Shown here: in pieces, positions 25,054 to 33,393 of the stretch
How the letters are laid out: every line of letters starts with the position of its first letter
How positions within the stretch are numbered: the stretch's first letter is position 1
Source of the DNA: Mycolicibacterium neoaurum
GTDB taxonomy: Bacteria > Actinomycetota > Actinomycetes > Mycobacteriales > Mycobacteriaceae
Assembly (NCBI RefSeq): GCF_036946495.1
Contig: NZ_JAQIIX010000001.1
Span: 992,001 to 1,056,000, forward strand
DNA length: 64,000 nt
Reading direction: 5' to 3'
Made by a program: the position numbers and the translations under genes
The notes under the pieces: model-generated
Database searches by the model: none
What the model was told of the DNA's origin: nothing
The model's input: the letters and a program-made list of their open reading frames with translations, nothing else

Positions 25054-26985
25054 GTGTGCGGACTGCTGGCGTATCTGACCGACCCGACCGTTCAGACCAC
25101 TCCGATGCTGGTCGAGGCGGTTTCGGGGGCCTCGCATCTGATGCGTCACCGTGGCCCCGACGAACCAGGAACATGGTCCGACGAGGATGTCGTGTTGGGT
25201 TTCAACCGGCTGTCGATCATCGATATCGCGCACAGTCATCAGCCACTGCGCTGGGGGCCCGCAGAGGCCCCGGATCGCTACGCGCTGGTGTTCAACGGCG
25301 AGATCTACAACTACCTGGAGTTGCGGGAGGCGCTGCGCGAGGAGTTCGGCGCGGTCTTCCACACCGATGGTGACGGCGAGGCGATCGTCGCCGGTTTCCA
25401 TCACTGGGGCACCGACGTTCTGAATCGGCTGCGCGGCATGTTCGCCTTCGCGCTCTGGGACACCCAGACCGCCGAGTTGCTGTGCGCACGGGATCCCTTC
25501 GGCATCAAACCGCTCTACATGGCGACCGGGCCGGGTGGAACGGTGGTCGGCAGCGAGAAGAAGTGCCTGATCGATCTCGCCCCCACCGCCGGGCTGGATC
25601 TCGATATCGACGAGCGGGCCGTGCAACACTACACGGTGCTGCAGTACGTTCCCGAGCCCGAGACGCTGCACCGCGGGATCCGCCGGCTGGAGTCGGGCAG
25701 CTACGCCGTCATCCGGCCGGGGCGGGCTCCGGTGGTCAGCCGCTACTTCCGTCCGCGGTTCGCCGCGGTGCCCTTCGTCGAGGGCGCCGAGCAGGCCCGC
25801 TACGACGAGATCACCGCGGTCCTGGAGGACTCCGTCGCCAAGCACATGCGCGCCGATGTGACGGTCGGCGCCTTCCTGTCCGGCGGTATCGATTCGACGG
25901 CCATCGCGGCGCTGGCGATGCGGCACAACCCGCGGCTGATCACCTTCACCACCGGTTTCGAGCGCGAGGGGTTCTCCGAGGTCGACGTCGCCGTCGAGTC
26001 GGCGAAGGCGATCGGGGCACGCCACGTGACCAAGGTGGTCAGCGCCGAGGAGTTCGTCGCCGCATTGCCCGAGATCGTCTGGTACCTCGACGAGCCGGTG
26101 GCCGATCCCGCGCTGATACCGCTGTTCTTCATCGCCCGCGAGGCCCGCAAGCATGTGAAGGTGGTGCTCTCCGGCGAGGGCGCCGACGAGCTCTTCGGCG
26201 GCTATACCATCTACCGGGAGCCGTTGTCGCTCAAGGCGTTCGATTACATCCCGCGGCCGTTGCGGCGGTCGCTGGGCAAGGCGTCCCGGCCGCTGCCGGA
26301 GGGCATGCGGGGCAAGAGCCTGCTGCACCGGGGTTCGATGACGCTGGAGCAGCGCTACTACGGCAACGCCCGCAGCTTCTCCGATGAGCAGTTGCGCGCC
26401 ACCCTGCCCGGGTTCCGGCCCGACTGGACCCACACCGACGTGACCGCGCAGCTGTACGCCGAATCGGCGGGCTGGGATCCGGTGGCGCGCATGCAGCACA
26501 TCGACCTGTTCACCTGGTTGCGCGGCGACATCCTGGTCAAGGCCGACAAGATGACCATGGCCAACTCATTGGAGCTCCGGGTTCCGTTCCTGGACCCCGA
26601 GGTGTTCAAGGTGGCCTCCCGGCTGCCCTACGACCAAAAGATCACCCGCACCACCACCAAGTACGCGCTACGCCGCGCGCTGGAGCCGATCGTGCCCGCA
26701 CATGTGCTCAACCGGCCCAAGCTGGGTTTCCCGGTGCCGATCCGGCACTGGCTCAAGACCGGACCGCTGCTGGACTGGGCCCAGCACACCATCGAGACAT
26801 CGCAGGCAGGCGATCTGGTCGATCTGGCGGCGGTGCGCACCATGCTCGACGATCATCGCGCCGGATCCGGCGATCACAGCCGCCGGTTGTGGACGGTGCT
26901 GATCTTCATGCTGTGGCACGCCATCTTCGTCGAGGGCACGGTGTCACCACAGATCAGCGAGCCGACCTACCCGGTGCAGCTCTAG
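25054..26985 (+). CDS. asnB: glutamine-hydrolysing asparagine synthetase
   Basis: 643 residues. The GTG start at 25054 makes Cys2 (V-CGLLAYL) the N-terminal nucleophile of the class II glutaminase domain; any longer start would block it. Glutaminase motifs RHRGPDEPG, FNGEIYNYLELR and GDGEAIV are present. The C-terminal synthetase domain has the PP-loop FLSGGIDSTAIAALA and the GEGADELFGGY segment. Makes Asn from Asp, Gln and ATP; in mycobacteria such enzymes can instead amidate envelope precursors, and this one cannot be assigned from sequence alone. Ends 4 nt inside the convergent adoK gene. Confidence 0.93.
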   Translation: MCGLLAYLTDPTVQTTPMLVEAVSGASHLMRHRGPDEPGTWSDEDVVLGFNRLSIIDIAHSHQPLRWGPAEAPDRYALVFNGEIYNYLELREALREEFGAVFHTDGDGEAIVAGFHHWGTDVLNRLRGMFAFALWDTQTAELLCARDPFGIKPLYMATGPGGTVVGSEKKCLIDLAPTAGLDLDIDERAVQHYTVLQYVPEPETLHRGIRRLESGSYAVIRPGRAPVVSRYFRPRFAAVPFVEGAEQARYDEITAVLEDSVAKHMRADVTVGAFLSGGIDSTAIAALAMRHNPRLITFTTGFEREGFSEVDVAVESAKAIGARHVTKVVSAEEFVAALPEIVWYLDEPVADPALIPLFFIAREARKHVKVVLSGEGADELFGGYTIYREPLSLKAFDYIPRPLRRSLGKASRPLPEGMRGKSLLHRGSMTLEQRYYGNARSFSDEQLRATLPGFRPDWTHTDVTAQLYAESAGWDPVARMQHIDLFTWLRGDILVKADKMTMANSLELRVPFLDPEVFKVASRLPYDQKITRTTTKYALRRALEPIVPAHVLNRPKLGFPVPIRHWLKTGPLLDWAQHTIETSQAGDLVDLAAVRTMLDDHRAGSGDHSRRLWTVLIFMLWHAIFVEGTVSPQISEPTYPVQL

Positions 26986-27962
26986 GCGACGCCGATCGCG
27001 GCACCGATCTCGGCGGCGGCCTCGGCTCCGTAGGCCTCGGAGATGCGGGCCACCGCGGAGTCGCGGTCCCAGGTCCACTCCTGCGGGCCGGTGGCTTCCA
27101 GTACCAGCGTGGCCACCAGCGAGGCCAGCTGCGCCGACCGTTCCAGGCTCAGCCCGGCGGAACGGCCGGTCAGGAACCCGGCACGGAATGCGTCGCCGAT
27201 GCCGGTCGGGTCGGCCTGGTGGGTTTCCGGGACGATACCGACGTGCACGAACGTGCCGTCGCTGCCGACGATGTCGACACCCTTGTCCCCCAGGGTCGTG
27301 ACGCGCATCTTGATCTGCCCCATGACCTGGGCCTCGGACAGTCCCGACTTCTGCAGCAGCAGATCCCACTCGTAGTCGTTGGTGAACAGGTAGGTCGCAC
27401 CGTCGATCAGGCGACGGATCTGCTCACCGTCGAGGCGGGCCAGCTGCTGGGAGGGGTCGGCGGCGAACGGCAGACCCAATTCGCGGCACTGGTCGGTGTG
27501 GCGGAACATGGCGTCCGGGTCGTTGGCGCCGACGATCACCAGTTCCGGCGCACCGCTGCGCTCGACGAGTTCGGCCAGGTCGATGTTGCGGGCCTCGGAC
27601 ATCGCACCCGGGTAGAACGACGCGATCTGGGCCATCGCCTCGTCGGTGGTGCAGACGAACCGCGCGGTGTACGCGTTCTCCGAGATCAGCACGTTCTCGG
27701 TGTTGACGCCGTGGTCGTCGAGCCACTGACGGTACTCACCGAAATCCTGGCCCGCCGCGCCGACGAGGGCGACGTCACCGCCGAGCACGCCGATCGCGAA
27801 GGCCATGTTGCCCGCGACACCGCCGCGGTGCATGACCAGGTCGTCGACCAGGAAACTCAGCGACACCTTCTGCAGGTGATCCGGCAGCAGCTGCTCGGAG
27901 AACTTGCCGGGAAACTTCATCAGATGGTCGGTCGCAATGGATCCGGTCACCGCAATGGTCAC
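26982..27962 (-). CDS. adoK: adenosine kinase (PfkB family)
   Basis: 326 residues from GTG 27962 (TIAVTGSIATDHLMKFPG), matching the M. tuberculosis AdoK start and length (324). Phosphorylates adenosine to AMP in purine salvage. PfkB features: an N-terminal GG site (HRGGVAGNMAFAIGVLGG) and the C-terminal catalytic DPTGIGDAFRAGFL with the base Asp. A GAAGGG precedes the GTG. The 50-codon upstream extension is an artefact. Overlaps the convergent asnB end by 4 nt. Confidence 0.94.
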   Translation of the reverse strand: MTIAVTGSIATDHLMKFPGKFSEQLLPDHLQKVSLSFLVDDLVMHRGGVAGNMAFAIGVLGGDVALVGAAGQDFGEYRQWLDDHGVNTENVLISENAYTARFVCTTDEAMAQIASFYPGAMSEARNIDLAELVERSGAPELVIVGANDPDAMFRHTDQCRELGLPFAADPSQQLARLDGEQIRRLIDGATYLFTNDYEWDLLLQKSGLSEAQVMGQIKMRVTTLGDKGVDIVGSDGTFVHVGIVPETHQADPTGIGDAFRAGFLTGRSAGLSLERSAQLASLVATLVLEATGPQEWTWDRDSAVARISEAYGAEAAAEIGAAIGVA

Positions 27963-28110
27963 GAAAAAACGCCCTTCGAAAGTCATCAAGTTGGCTAGGC
28001 GCACCTTACAGACGCGGGGGCACCGGCGCTTCGGCGCCGAGGGCGTAGGTCCGGGGTGCGCTAGCCTGCTTGTGAGTCCGATCTCCATCCCAGACTGCGG
28101 AAAGCACCAC

Positions 28111-28719
28111 ATGTCCGGCCCCGCGCCCTACCCCGATTCCCCTCCCCCACAAGGGTTTCCGCCGCCGATCGGGCCGCAGGGGCCCGGGCAGTTCGGCTAT
28201 CCGGGCGCGCTGCCCCCACCGGTGCCCTATCCGCGGAACAATCGGCGGCGAAACCTGGTCGTCGGTGCGGTTGCCGTCGCTGTGGTCGCGGTCGTCGCCG
28301 GCGCCGCGGTGGTGCTGCGCGGCGGCGATGCCGGTCAGCAGCCGATGACGGCCCAGACCGTGCAGCCGGCCATCCAGGGTTTCCTGGACGCGCTGGCTGA
28401 CGGGGATGTCGAGGCGATCGCCCGGCACACGCTGTGCGGGCTGTACGACGAGGTCGCCGACCGCAAGTCCGATCTGGCGCTGGCCGAGCTGAACGCCGAC
28501 GGATTCGAAAAGCAGTACGGTCGCGTCGAGGTCACCTCGATCGACAAGCTGGTGCCGTGGTCGACCAATCAGGCCCAGGCGTTGTTCACCATGCGGGTCA
28601 CCGAGTCCGGACGGAGTCGCGGCGCGGTGCCGGTCGGCACAGATATGCAGGCCGTCGGCCAGCTGTTGCAGTTCGACGACGAGATCCTGGTGTGTTCTTA
28701 CGTGCAACGCACGGGCTGA
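28111..28719 (+). CDS. single-pass membrane protein with extracytoplasmic domain (Rv2203-like)
   Basis: 202 residues from ATG 28111. A Pro/Gly-rich cytoplasmic N-terminus (~45 residues), one membrane helix (LVVGAVAVAVVAVVAGAAVV), and a ~130-residue extracytoplasmic domain with an NTF2-like/DUF4878 pattern (VQPAIQGFLDALADGDVEAI ... LLQFDDEILVCSYV). A pair of cysteines (TLCGLYDE and LVCSYV) could form a disulfide. Function unknown. Convergent with the Fe-S carrier gene; a hairpin lies between them. Confidence 0.83.
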   Translation: MSGPAPYPDSPPPQGFPPPIGPQGPGQFGYPGALPPPVPYPRNNRRRNLVVGAVAVAVVAVVAGAAVVLRGGDAGQQPMTAQTVQPAIQGFLDALADGDVEAIARHTLCGLYDEVADRKSDLALAELNADGFEKQYGRVEVTSIDKLVPWSTNQAQALFTMRVTESGRSRGAVPVGTDMQAVGQLLQFDDEILVCSYVQRTG

Positions 28720-28741
28720 CCCGGTGCGCTGACAAAGCACA

Positions 28742-28772
28742 ACGGACCGGCTGAATGACTCAGCCGGTCCGT
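28742..28772. terminator. hairpin between convergent genes
   Basis: A perfect 13-bp stem (ACGGACCGGCTGA / TCAGCCGGTCCGT) with a 5-nt loop lies between the stops at 28719 and 28790. There is no long T-run, so it would be an I-shaped, bidirectional terminator of the kind proposed for mycobacteria. Confidence 0.7.
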
Positions 28773-28789
28773 ATGAGCTCTGTGTCAGA

Positions 28790-29146
28790 TCAGTTGAACG
28801 AGTCGCCGCAGGCGCAGGACCCGGTGGCGTTGGGGTTGTCGATCGTGAACCCCTGCTTCTCGATGGTGTCGACGAAGTCGATGGTCGCGCCCTGGATGTA
28901 CGGAGCGCTCATCCGGTCCACGGTCAGCGATACCCCACCGAACTCGGTGGTCAGGTCGCCGTCGAGGGTGCGGTCATCGAAGAACAGGTTGTAGCGCAAT
29001 CCGGCGCATCCGCCCGGCTGCACGGCGATGCGCAGCGCCAGATCGTCGCGGCCTTCCTGGTCAAGCAGCGCCTTGGCCTTGGCCGCCGCGGCGTCGGTCA
29101 GCACCGCACCATGGGTTTCGGTGGTGGTGTCGTCCTGAACAGTCAT
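28790..29146 (-). CDS. A-type iron-sulfur cluster carrier/insertion protein (ErpA/HesB family, Rv2204c-like)
   Basis: 118 residues. The three cluster-ligand cysteines of A-type carriers are visible: PGGCAGLRYN and the C-terminal GSCACGDSF. Transfers [4Fe-4S] or [2Fe-2S] clusters to client apoproteins in the cytosol. Good clients in this window would be LipA and QcrA, which is inference. ATG start with the N-terminal VLTDAAAAKAKALL helix as in the family. Divergent partner is none; upstream is the glycerate kinase gene on the same strand. Confidence 0.93.
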   Translation of the reverse strand: MTVQDDTTTETHGAVLTDAAAAKAKALLDQEGRDDLALRIAVQPGGCAGLRYNLFFDDRTLDGDLTTEFGGVSLTVDRMSAPYIQGATIDFVDTIEKQGFTIDNPNATGSCACGDSFN

Positions 29147-29185
29147 TGCATCTCCTGAAGAAGTGCCGGTGCAATCGCGATATCT

Positions 29186-30265
29186 TCAACGGTACCTTGC
29201 TCGGTCACTATTCCCGAGCCGTGTGGGCCAGTCGGCCGCGGTGCGCCGGGCCAGTCCGGTCAGCTGGGCCTGCGCATCGTCCATGGCCAGCTGTACCGAA
29301 CCCGCGAAATCGGTCACCGAGTGGGCCGCTGCGATCCCCGCCTCGGCCAGCGCCTCCGGGTCAAGGGTGACTTGGCCCGCCAGCACCAGCACCGGCACAT
29401 CGCGCTCGCGCGCGCCGCCGGCCAGCGCACTGACCACCTTCCCGTGCAGCGACTGGTCGTCGAACCGGCCCTCACCGGTGATGACGAGGTCCGCGGCGGC
29501 CAGATCGTCGGCGAGCCGGGTGTGCTCAGCGATGACGGCGGCCCCGGGTTCGCGGCGGCCCCCGAGCGCCAGCAACGCAGCGCCGAGCCCCCCTGCGGCG
29601 CCTGCCCCTGCCTGTTCGGCGATACCCGGGCCGAGGTGGCCCGCCCATTCGGTCAGCCGCTCTTCGAGCAGCGCGACGGTCGCGGCGTCGGCACCCTTCT
29701 GCGGCCCGAACACCGCCGCGGCGCCCATCGGTCCCAGCAACGGGTGTTCGACATCACTTGCCGCGATCAGTTCGATTCCGGCCAGCCGCTCGCGGGCCGC
29801 GGGCAGGCCGCCCAGCGCTTCGACCAGGCCCCGTCCGCCGTCGGTGGTCGCGCTGCCGCCGAGACCGACGACGATCCGCCGGGCGCCCGACCCGACGGCC
29901 GCCGCCACGAGTTCCCCGACCCCGCGGGTGTCGGCGGTGACGGCGGTCTCCGGGTCGGGACGGCGTCCGAGCAGGGCCAGACCACACGCCTGCGCGCACT
30001 CGATATAGGCGGTCTCACCGTGGCGCACCCAGTGCGCGTCCACCCAGCCGCCCAGCGGCCCGTGCACGGTGACCGCCTGTAACCCGCCGAGCCGGCTGGC
30101 CAGCACCTCGACGAAACCCGGGCCGCCATCCGACTGCGGGGCCAGGGTCAGGGTGTCGGTCGGGCGGGCCGCGGCCCATCCCGCGGCGATCGCCTCGGCG
30201 GCCTGCACCGCGGTGAGGGTGTCGCCGAAGCAATCCGGCGCGATCAGTACCGCCAGCCCCGTCAT
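29186..30265 (-). CDS. glycerate kinase (GlxK family)
   Basis: 359 residues. Family reaction: ATP-dependent phosphorylation of glycerate, feeding it into glycolysis. N-terminal IAPDCFGDTLTAVQAAEAIA (family signature IAPDSFKGSLSA-like), LAPQSDGGPGFVEVL, and GLGGSATTDGGRGLVEALGG are diagnostic. Note IAPDCFG/TLTA instead of the commoner IAPDSFKGSL, a divergent nucleotide-side loop lacking the usual Lys. ATG 30265; a TACGCT -10 box stands 6 nt before it, so the transcript may be leaderless. Divergent from the DUF3043 gene, 72 nt between starts. Confidence 0.88.
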   Translation of the reverse strand: MTGLAVLIAPDCFGDTLTAVQAAEAIAAGWAAARPTDTLTLAPQSDGGPGFVEVLASRLGGLQAVTVHGPLGGWVDAHWVRHGETAYIECAQACGLALLGRRPDPETAVTADTRGVGELVAAAVGSGARRIVVGLGGSATTDGGRGLVEALGGLPAARERLAGIELIAASDVEHPLLGPMGAAAVFGPQKGADAATVALLEERLTEWAGHLGPGIAEQAGAGAAGGLGAALLALGGRREPGAAVIAEHTRLADDLAAADLVITGEGRFDDQSLHGKVVSALAGGARERDVPVLVLAGQVTLDPEALAEAGIAAAHSVTDFAGSVQLAMDDAQAQLTGLARRTAADWPTRLGNSDRARYR

Positions 30266-30271
30266 GCCAGC

Positions 30272-30277
30272 AGCGTA
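30272..30277 (-). promoter_or_regulatory. candidate -10 box (leaderless) of glycerate kinase gene
   Basis: TACGCT on the minus strand, 6 nt before the ATG at 30265. Confidence 0.4.
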
Positions 30278-30324
30278 GAGGGTGGCATCGGCAGGTGCAT
30301 GCCGGGCCGCGAGGCCCAGCCAAG

Positions 30325-30330
30325 TAACCT
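30325..30330 (+). promoter_or_regulatory. candidate -10 box (leaderless) of DUF3043 gene
   Basis: TAACCT, exactly 7 nt before the GTG at 30338; forms a divergent leaderless pair with the glycerate kinase promoter. Confidence 0.45.
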
Positions 30331-30337
30331 TGCGGAC

Positions 30338-31027
30338 GTGAAGCTGCTCGGCCGAAACAAGGACAATCCCGAACCGGAGGACGCGGAATCCGCCGGAGCG
30401 TCGGGCTCGGCGGCCGAGGTTGCCGAGGCCAGGAAGTCGGGGGCGAACACGGGGACCGCGCCGAAGGGCCGACCGACCCCCAAACGCAGCGAGGCGGCCC
30501 GCAAGCGCGGTCCGGTGGCGCCGGCGCCCATGACGACGGCCGAGGCCCGTAAGCGCCGCAAGGCCGTTGCCGGCCCGAAATTGTCCAAGGAGGAGCGCAG
30601 GGCCCAGAAGCTGACCCGGCGCGCCGATATGGCCGACCGCCGGGAACGCATGATGGCCGGCGAGGACGCCTACCTGCTGCCGCGCGACAAGGGCCCGGTG
30701 CGCCGCTATGTGCGTGACCTGGTCGACGCCCGCCGCAATCTGCTCGGACTGTTCATGCCGATCGCCCTCGGCCTGATCCTGGTGACCCTGTCGGTCCCGT
30801 CTCCCGCCGTGCAGCAGCCGTTGTCGTTCGCGATGCCGGTACTGCTGGTCGTGATGGTCATCGACGGGGTGATCGTGGGTCGCTACGTCAACCGCAAGGT
30901 CGACGAGAAGTTCTCCGATAACACCGAGACCGGGTTCAAGCTGGGCTTCTACGCCGCCAGCCGGGCCTCGCAGCTGCGCCGGATGCGCGCGCCGCGCCCG
31001 CAGGTCAACCGCGGCGACGACGTCTGA
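30338..31027 (+). CDS. DUF3043 membrane protein (Rv2206-like)
   Basis: 229 residues from GTG 30338 (KLLGRNKDNPEPE); the family usually begins MKLFGRK, which decides this start over the ATG 13 codons upstream. A long, very basic cytoplasmic N-terminal half (runs such as RSEAARKRGPVAP and EARKRRKAVAGPKLSK) is followed by two membrane helices (LLGLFMPIALGLILVTLSV and LSFAMPVLLVVMVIDGVIVG) and a basic tail. Conserved in actinobacteria, function unknown. A run of cobalamin genes follows after 9 nt. Confidence 0.87.
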   Translation: MKLLGRNKDNPEPEDAESAGASGSAAEVAEARKSGANTGTAPKGRPTPKRSEAARKRGPVAPAPMTTAEARKRRKAVAGPKLSKEERRAQKLTRRADMADRRERMMAGEDAYLLPRDKGPVRRYVRDLVDARRNLLGLFMPIALGLILVTLSVPSPAVQQPLSFAMPVLLVVMVIDGVIVGRYVNRKVDEKFSDNTETGFKLGFYAASRASQLRRMRAPRPQVNRGDDV

Positions 31028-31036
31028 GCCGGGCCC

Positions 31037-31579
31037 GTGCCCACTCTCCCGGCCCGTCCCGGGGTGCGTGCGCTCGTCCTCGGCGGCATCCGTTCGGGTA
31101 AATCACGTCACGCCGAGGGCCTGCTCGCCGCGTCGCCGACCGTTCGTTATCTGGCCACCGGACCGGCGCCCGTCGGTGCGGACAGTTGGTCGGTACGGGT
31201 CGCCGCCCACCGCGACCGACGGCCGCCCCATTGGCACACCGTCGAATCTGCCGATGTGGCAACGCATCTGCGAGCCGATCCGATGACACCGACGCTGGTG
31301 GACGATATCGGCGGCTGGCTCACCGCGGTGATGGACCGCCGCGACGCATGGACCGGCGGGTCGATCGGTGCCGATATCGATGACCTGTGCGCGGCGGTCG
31401 ACACCGTCACCGGGCCGTTGGTGCTGGTCAGCCCGGAGGTCGGGCTGACGGTCGTCTCGGCGACACCCGCAGGCCGGTTGTTCACCGATGAGCTCGGCAC
31501 GCTCAACCAGCGGCTTGCCGCGGTGTGTGACCGGGTGGTGCTCGTCGTCGCCGGCCAACCGCTGGCCGTGAAGGAGTAG
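31037..31579 (+). CDS. cobU: adenosylcobinamide kinase / GTP:cobinamide-phosphate guanylyltransferase
   Basis: 180 residues, GTG start. Phosphorylates adenosylcobinamide and then makes the GDP derivative for nucleotide-loop assembly of vitamin B12. P-loop LVLGGIRSGKSRHAE, and the family block LVDDIGGWLTAVMDR and LVSPEVGLTVVSATPAGR (EVG...P..). It leads cobU-cobT-cobS with only 2 nt and then a 4-nt overlap between genes, forming a full lower-loop cassette. In M. tuberculosis cobU is elsewhere (near Rv0254c), as I recall. Confidence 0.92.
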   Translation: MPTLPARPGVRALVLGGIRSGKSRHAEGLLAASPTVRYLATGPAPVGADSWSVRVAAHRDRRPPHWHTVESADVATHLRADPMTPTLVDDIGGWLTAVMDRRDAWTGGSIGADIDDLCAAVDTVTGPLVLVSPEVGLTVVSATPAGRLFTDELGTLNQRLAAVCDRVVLVVAGQPLAVKE

Positions 31580-31581
31580 TC

Positions 31582-32664
31582 ATGACCGCAGAGTTCCCCA
31601 CTGAATCCCCCGGTGTGTTCCCCACCGTGCTCACCCCCGACGTCGATGCCGGACAGGCCGCGTTGCTCCGCCAGCTCACGCTGACCAAACCGCCCCGCTC
31701 GCTCGGCCGCCTCGAGTCGCTGTCGGTATGGGTATCGGCCTGCCAGGGCCTGTGCCCGCCGCGGCAGTTCGAGCGCGCCAGGGTCGTGGTGTTCGCCGGT
31801 GACCACGGCGTGGCCAAGGCCGGCGTGTCGGCGTTTCCCCCGGAGGTGACCGCGCAGATGGTCGCCAACTTCGCCGCCGGCGGTGCCGCCATCAACGTGC
31901 TCGCCGAACTCGCCGGGGCCGGTGTCCGGGTCGCCGATATCGCGGTGGACGCCGAACAGGCCGACGACAGCGTCGCACGCCACCGGATCCGGCGCGCCAG
32001 CGGCAATATCGCCGTCGAGGACGCGCTGACCGCCGAGCAGACCGACGCGGCGATCGCCGCCGGGCGCGCGATCGCCGACGAAGAGGTCGACGGCGGTGCG
32101 GATCTGCTGATCGCCGGTGACATGGGGATCGGGAACACCACACCGGCAACCACCTTGATCGCCGCCCTGACCCGCTCGGAGCCGGTCGCGGTGATCGGGC
32201 GCGGCACCGGGATCGATGACGCGGGCTGGGCGCGCAAGGCCTCGGCCATTCGCGATGCGCTCTACCGTGCCCGCGCCGTGGTGGCCGATCCGGTCGGCCT
32301 GTTGCGGGTGTGCGGCGGCGCCGACCTGGCGGCCATGGCCGGGTTCCTGGCCCAGGCCGCGATCCGCCGGACGCCGGTCCTGCTGGACGGTGTGGTCGTG
32401 ACCGCGGCGGCGCTGGTGGCCGAAGAACTCGCGCCGGGAGCACGCGCCTGGTGGCAGGCCGGGCACCGGTCCACCGAGCCGGCCCACACGTTGGCGCTGC
32501 AGCACCTCGAGCTCGAACCGATCGTCGACCTCGGCATGCGACTGGGTGAGGGCAGCGGCGCCGCGGTGGCCCTGCCGGTACTGCGTGCCGCGGTCGCCAC
32601 CCTGGCCTCGATGGCCACCTTCGACGAGGCCGCCGTCACCGGCGCACCCGACGCGACCCCATGA
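31582..32664 (+). CDS. cobT: nicotinate-nucleotide:dimethylbenzimidazole phosphoribosyltransferase
   Basis: 360 residues. Activates the lower ligand base as alpha-ribazole 5'-phosphate. Motifs: LTKPPRSLGRLESLS, VVFAGDHGVAKAGVSAFP, LLIAGDMGIGNTTPATTL and the catalytic Glu near the end of the C-terminal half (LRLGEGSGAA-type: GMRLGEGSGAAVALP). ATG 31582 stands 2 nt after the cobU stop; the stop overlaps cobS as ATGA. Confidence 0.96.
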   Translation: MTAEFPTESPGVFPTVLTPDVDAGQAALLRQLTLTKPPRSLGRLESLSVWVSACQGLCPPRQFERARVVVFAGDHGVAKAGVSAFPPEVTAQMVANFAAGGAAINVLAELAGAGVRVADIAVDAEQADDSVARHRIRRASGNIAVEDALTAEQTDAAIAAGRAIADEEVDGGADLLIAGDMGIGNTTPATTLIAALTRSEPVAVIGRGTGIDDAGWARKASAIRDALYRARAVVADPVGLLRVCGGADLAAMAGFLAQAAIRRTPVLLDGVVVTAAALVAEELAPGARAWWQAGHRSTEPAHTLALQHLELEPIVDLGMRLGEGSGAAVALPVLRAAVATLASMATFDEAAVTGAPDATP

Positions 32665-33383
32665 TCGGTCCGCTGGCATCGGCTTTCGCCTTCGGCACGG
32701 TGCTGCCGGTCCGGACGGGACACCCGTTCGGCCGCGGCGCGCTGACCGCGCTCCCGGTGGTCGGCGTGACGCTGGGCGGGGTGGCCGCCCTGGTCGGCGT
32801 CGGTGCGTCGGCGTTGTGGGGTCCGGGCCCGCTGGCGGGTGTGCTGGCCGTCGCGGTGCTGCTGTTGTGCACCCGCGGTCTGCACATCGACGGGCTCTCG
32901 GACACCGTGGACGGGCTGGGTTGTTACGGCGCGCCCGAGCGTGCGCTGGCGGTGATGCGCGACGGGACCGCAGGCCCGTTCGGTGTGGCCGCCATCGTCG
33001 TGGCGATCGTGGTGCAGGGACTCACCTTCGGTGTGCTGGGCCCGGCGGCGATCATCGTCGCGGTCGCGGCGGGCAGGGTCGCGGTGGTGCTGACCTGCCG
33101 CCGTTCGGTACCGGCCGCATCGGGCAGCACCCTCGGCAGTCTGGTCGCGGGCTCCCAACCGCGCTGGGTCGTGGCGGCATGGGCAACCGCACTGGCCGTC
33201 GCCGCCGCGTTCGTGACCGGGCGACCATGGCAGGGCCCGCTGGTGGTGCTGGTGGCGCTGACGCTCTGCGCGCTGCTGGTGGGTCATTGTGTGCGCCGCT
33301 TCGGCGGTGTGACCGGCGACGTGCTGGGGGCCTCGGTGGAGGTCACGACGACGCTGACGGCACTGGGGCTGGCGGTCGGCTAG
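32661..33383 (+). CDS. cobS: adenosylcobinamide-GDP ribazoletransferase (cobalamin synthase)
   Basis: 240 residues, integral membrane enzyme joining adenosylcobinamide-GDP and alpha-ribazole to make adenosylcobalamin. The family motif GLHIDGLSDTVDGLGCYGAPERAL with metal-binding acidic residues is followed by VMRDGTAGPFGV. Several hydrophobic helices flank it. Coupled to cobT by ATGA. Confidence 0.95.
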   Translation: MIGPLASAFAFGTVLPVRTGHPFGRGALTALPVVGVTLGGVAALVGVGASALWGPGPLAGVLAVAVLLLCTRGLHIDGLSDTVDGLGCYGAPERALAVMRDGTAGPFGVAAIVVAIVVQGLTFGVLGPAAIIVAVAAGRVAVVLTCRRSVPAASGSTLGSLVAGSQPRWVVAAWATALAVAAAFVTGRPWQGPLVVLVALTLCALLVGHCVRRFGGVTGDVLGASVEVTTTLTALGLAVG

Positions 33384-33393
33384 CGTCGGAGGG

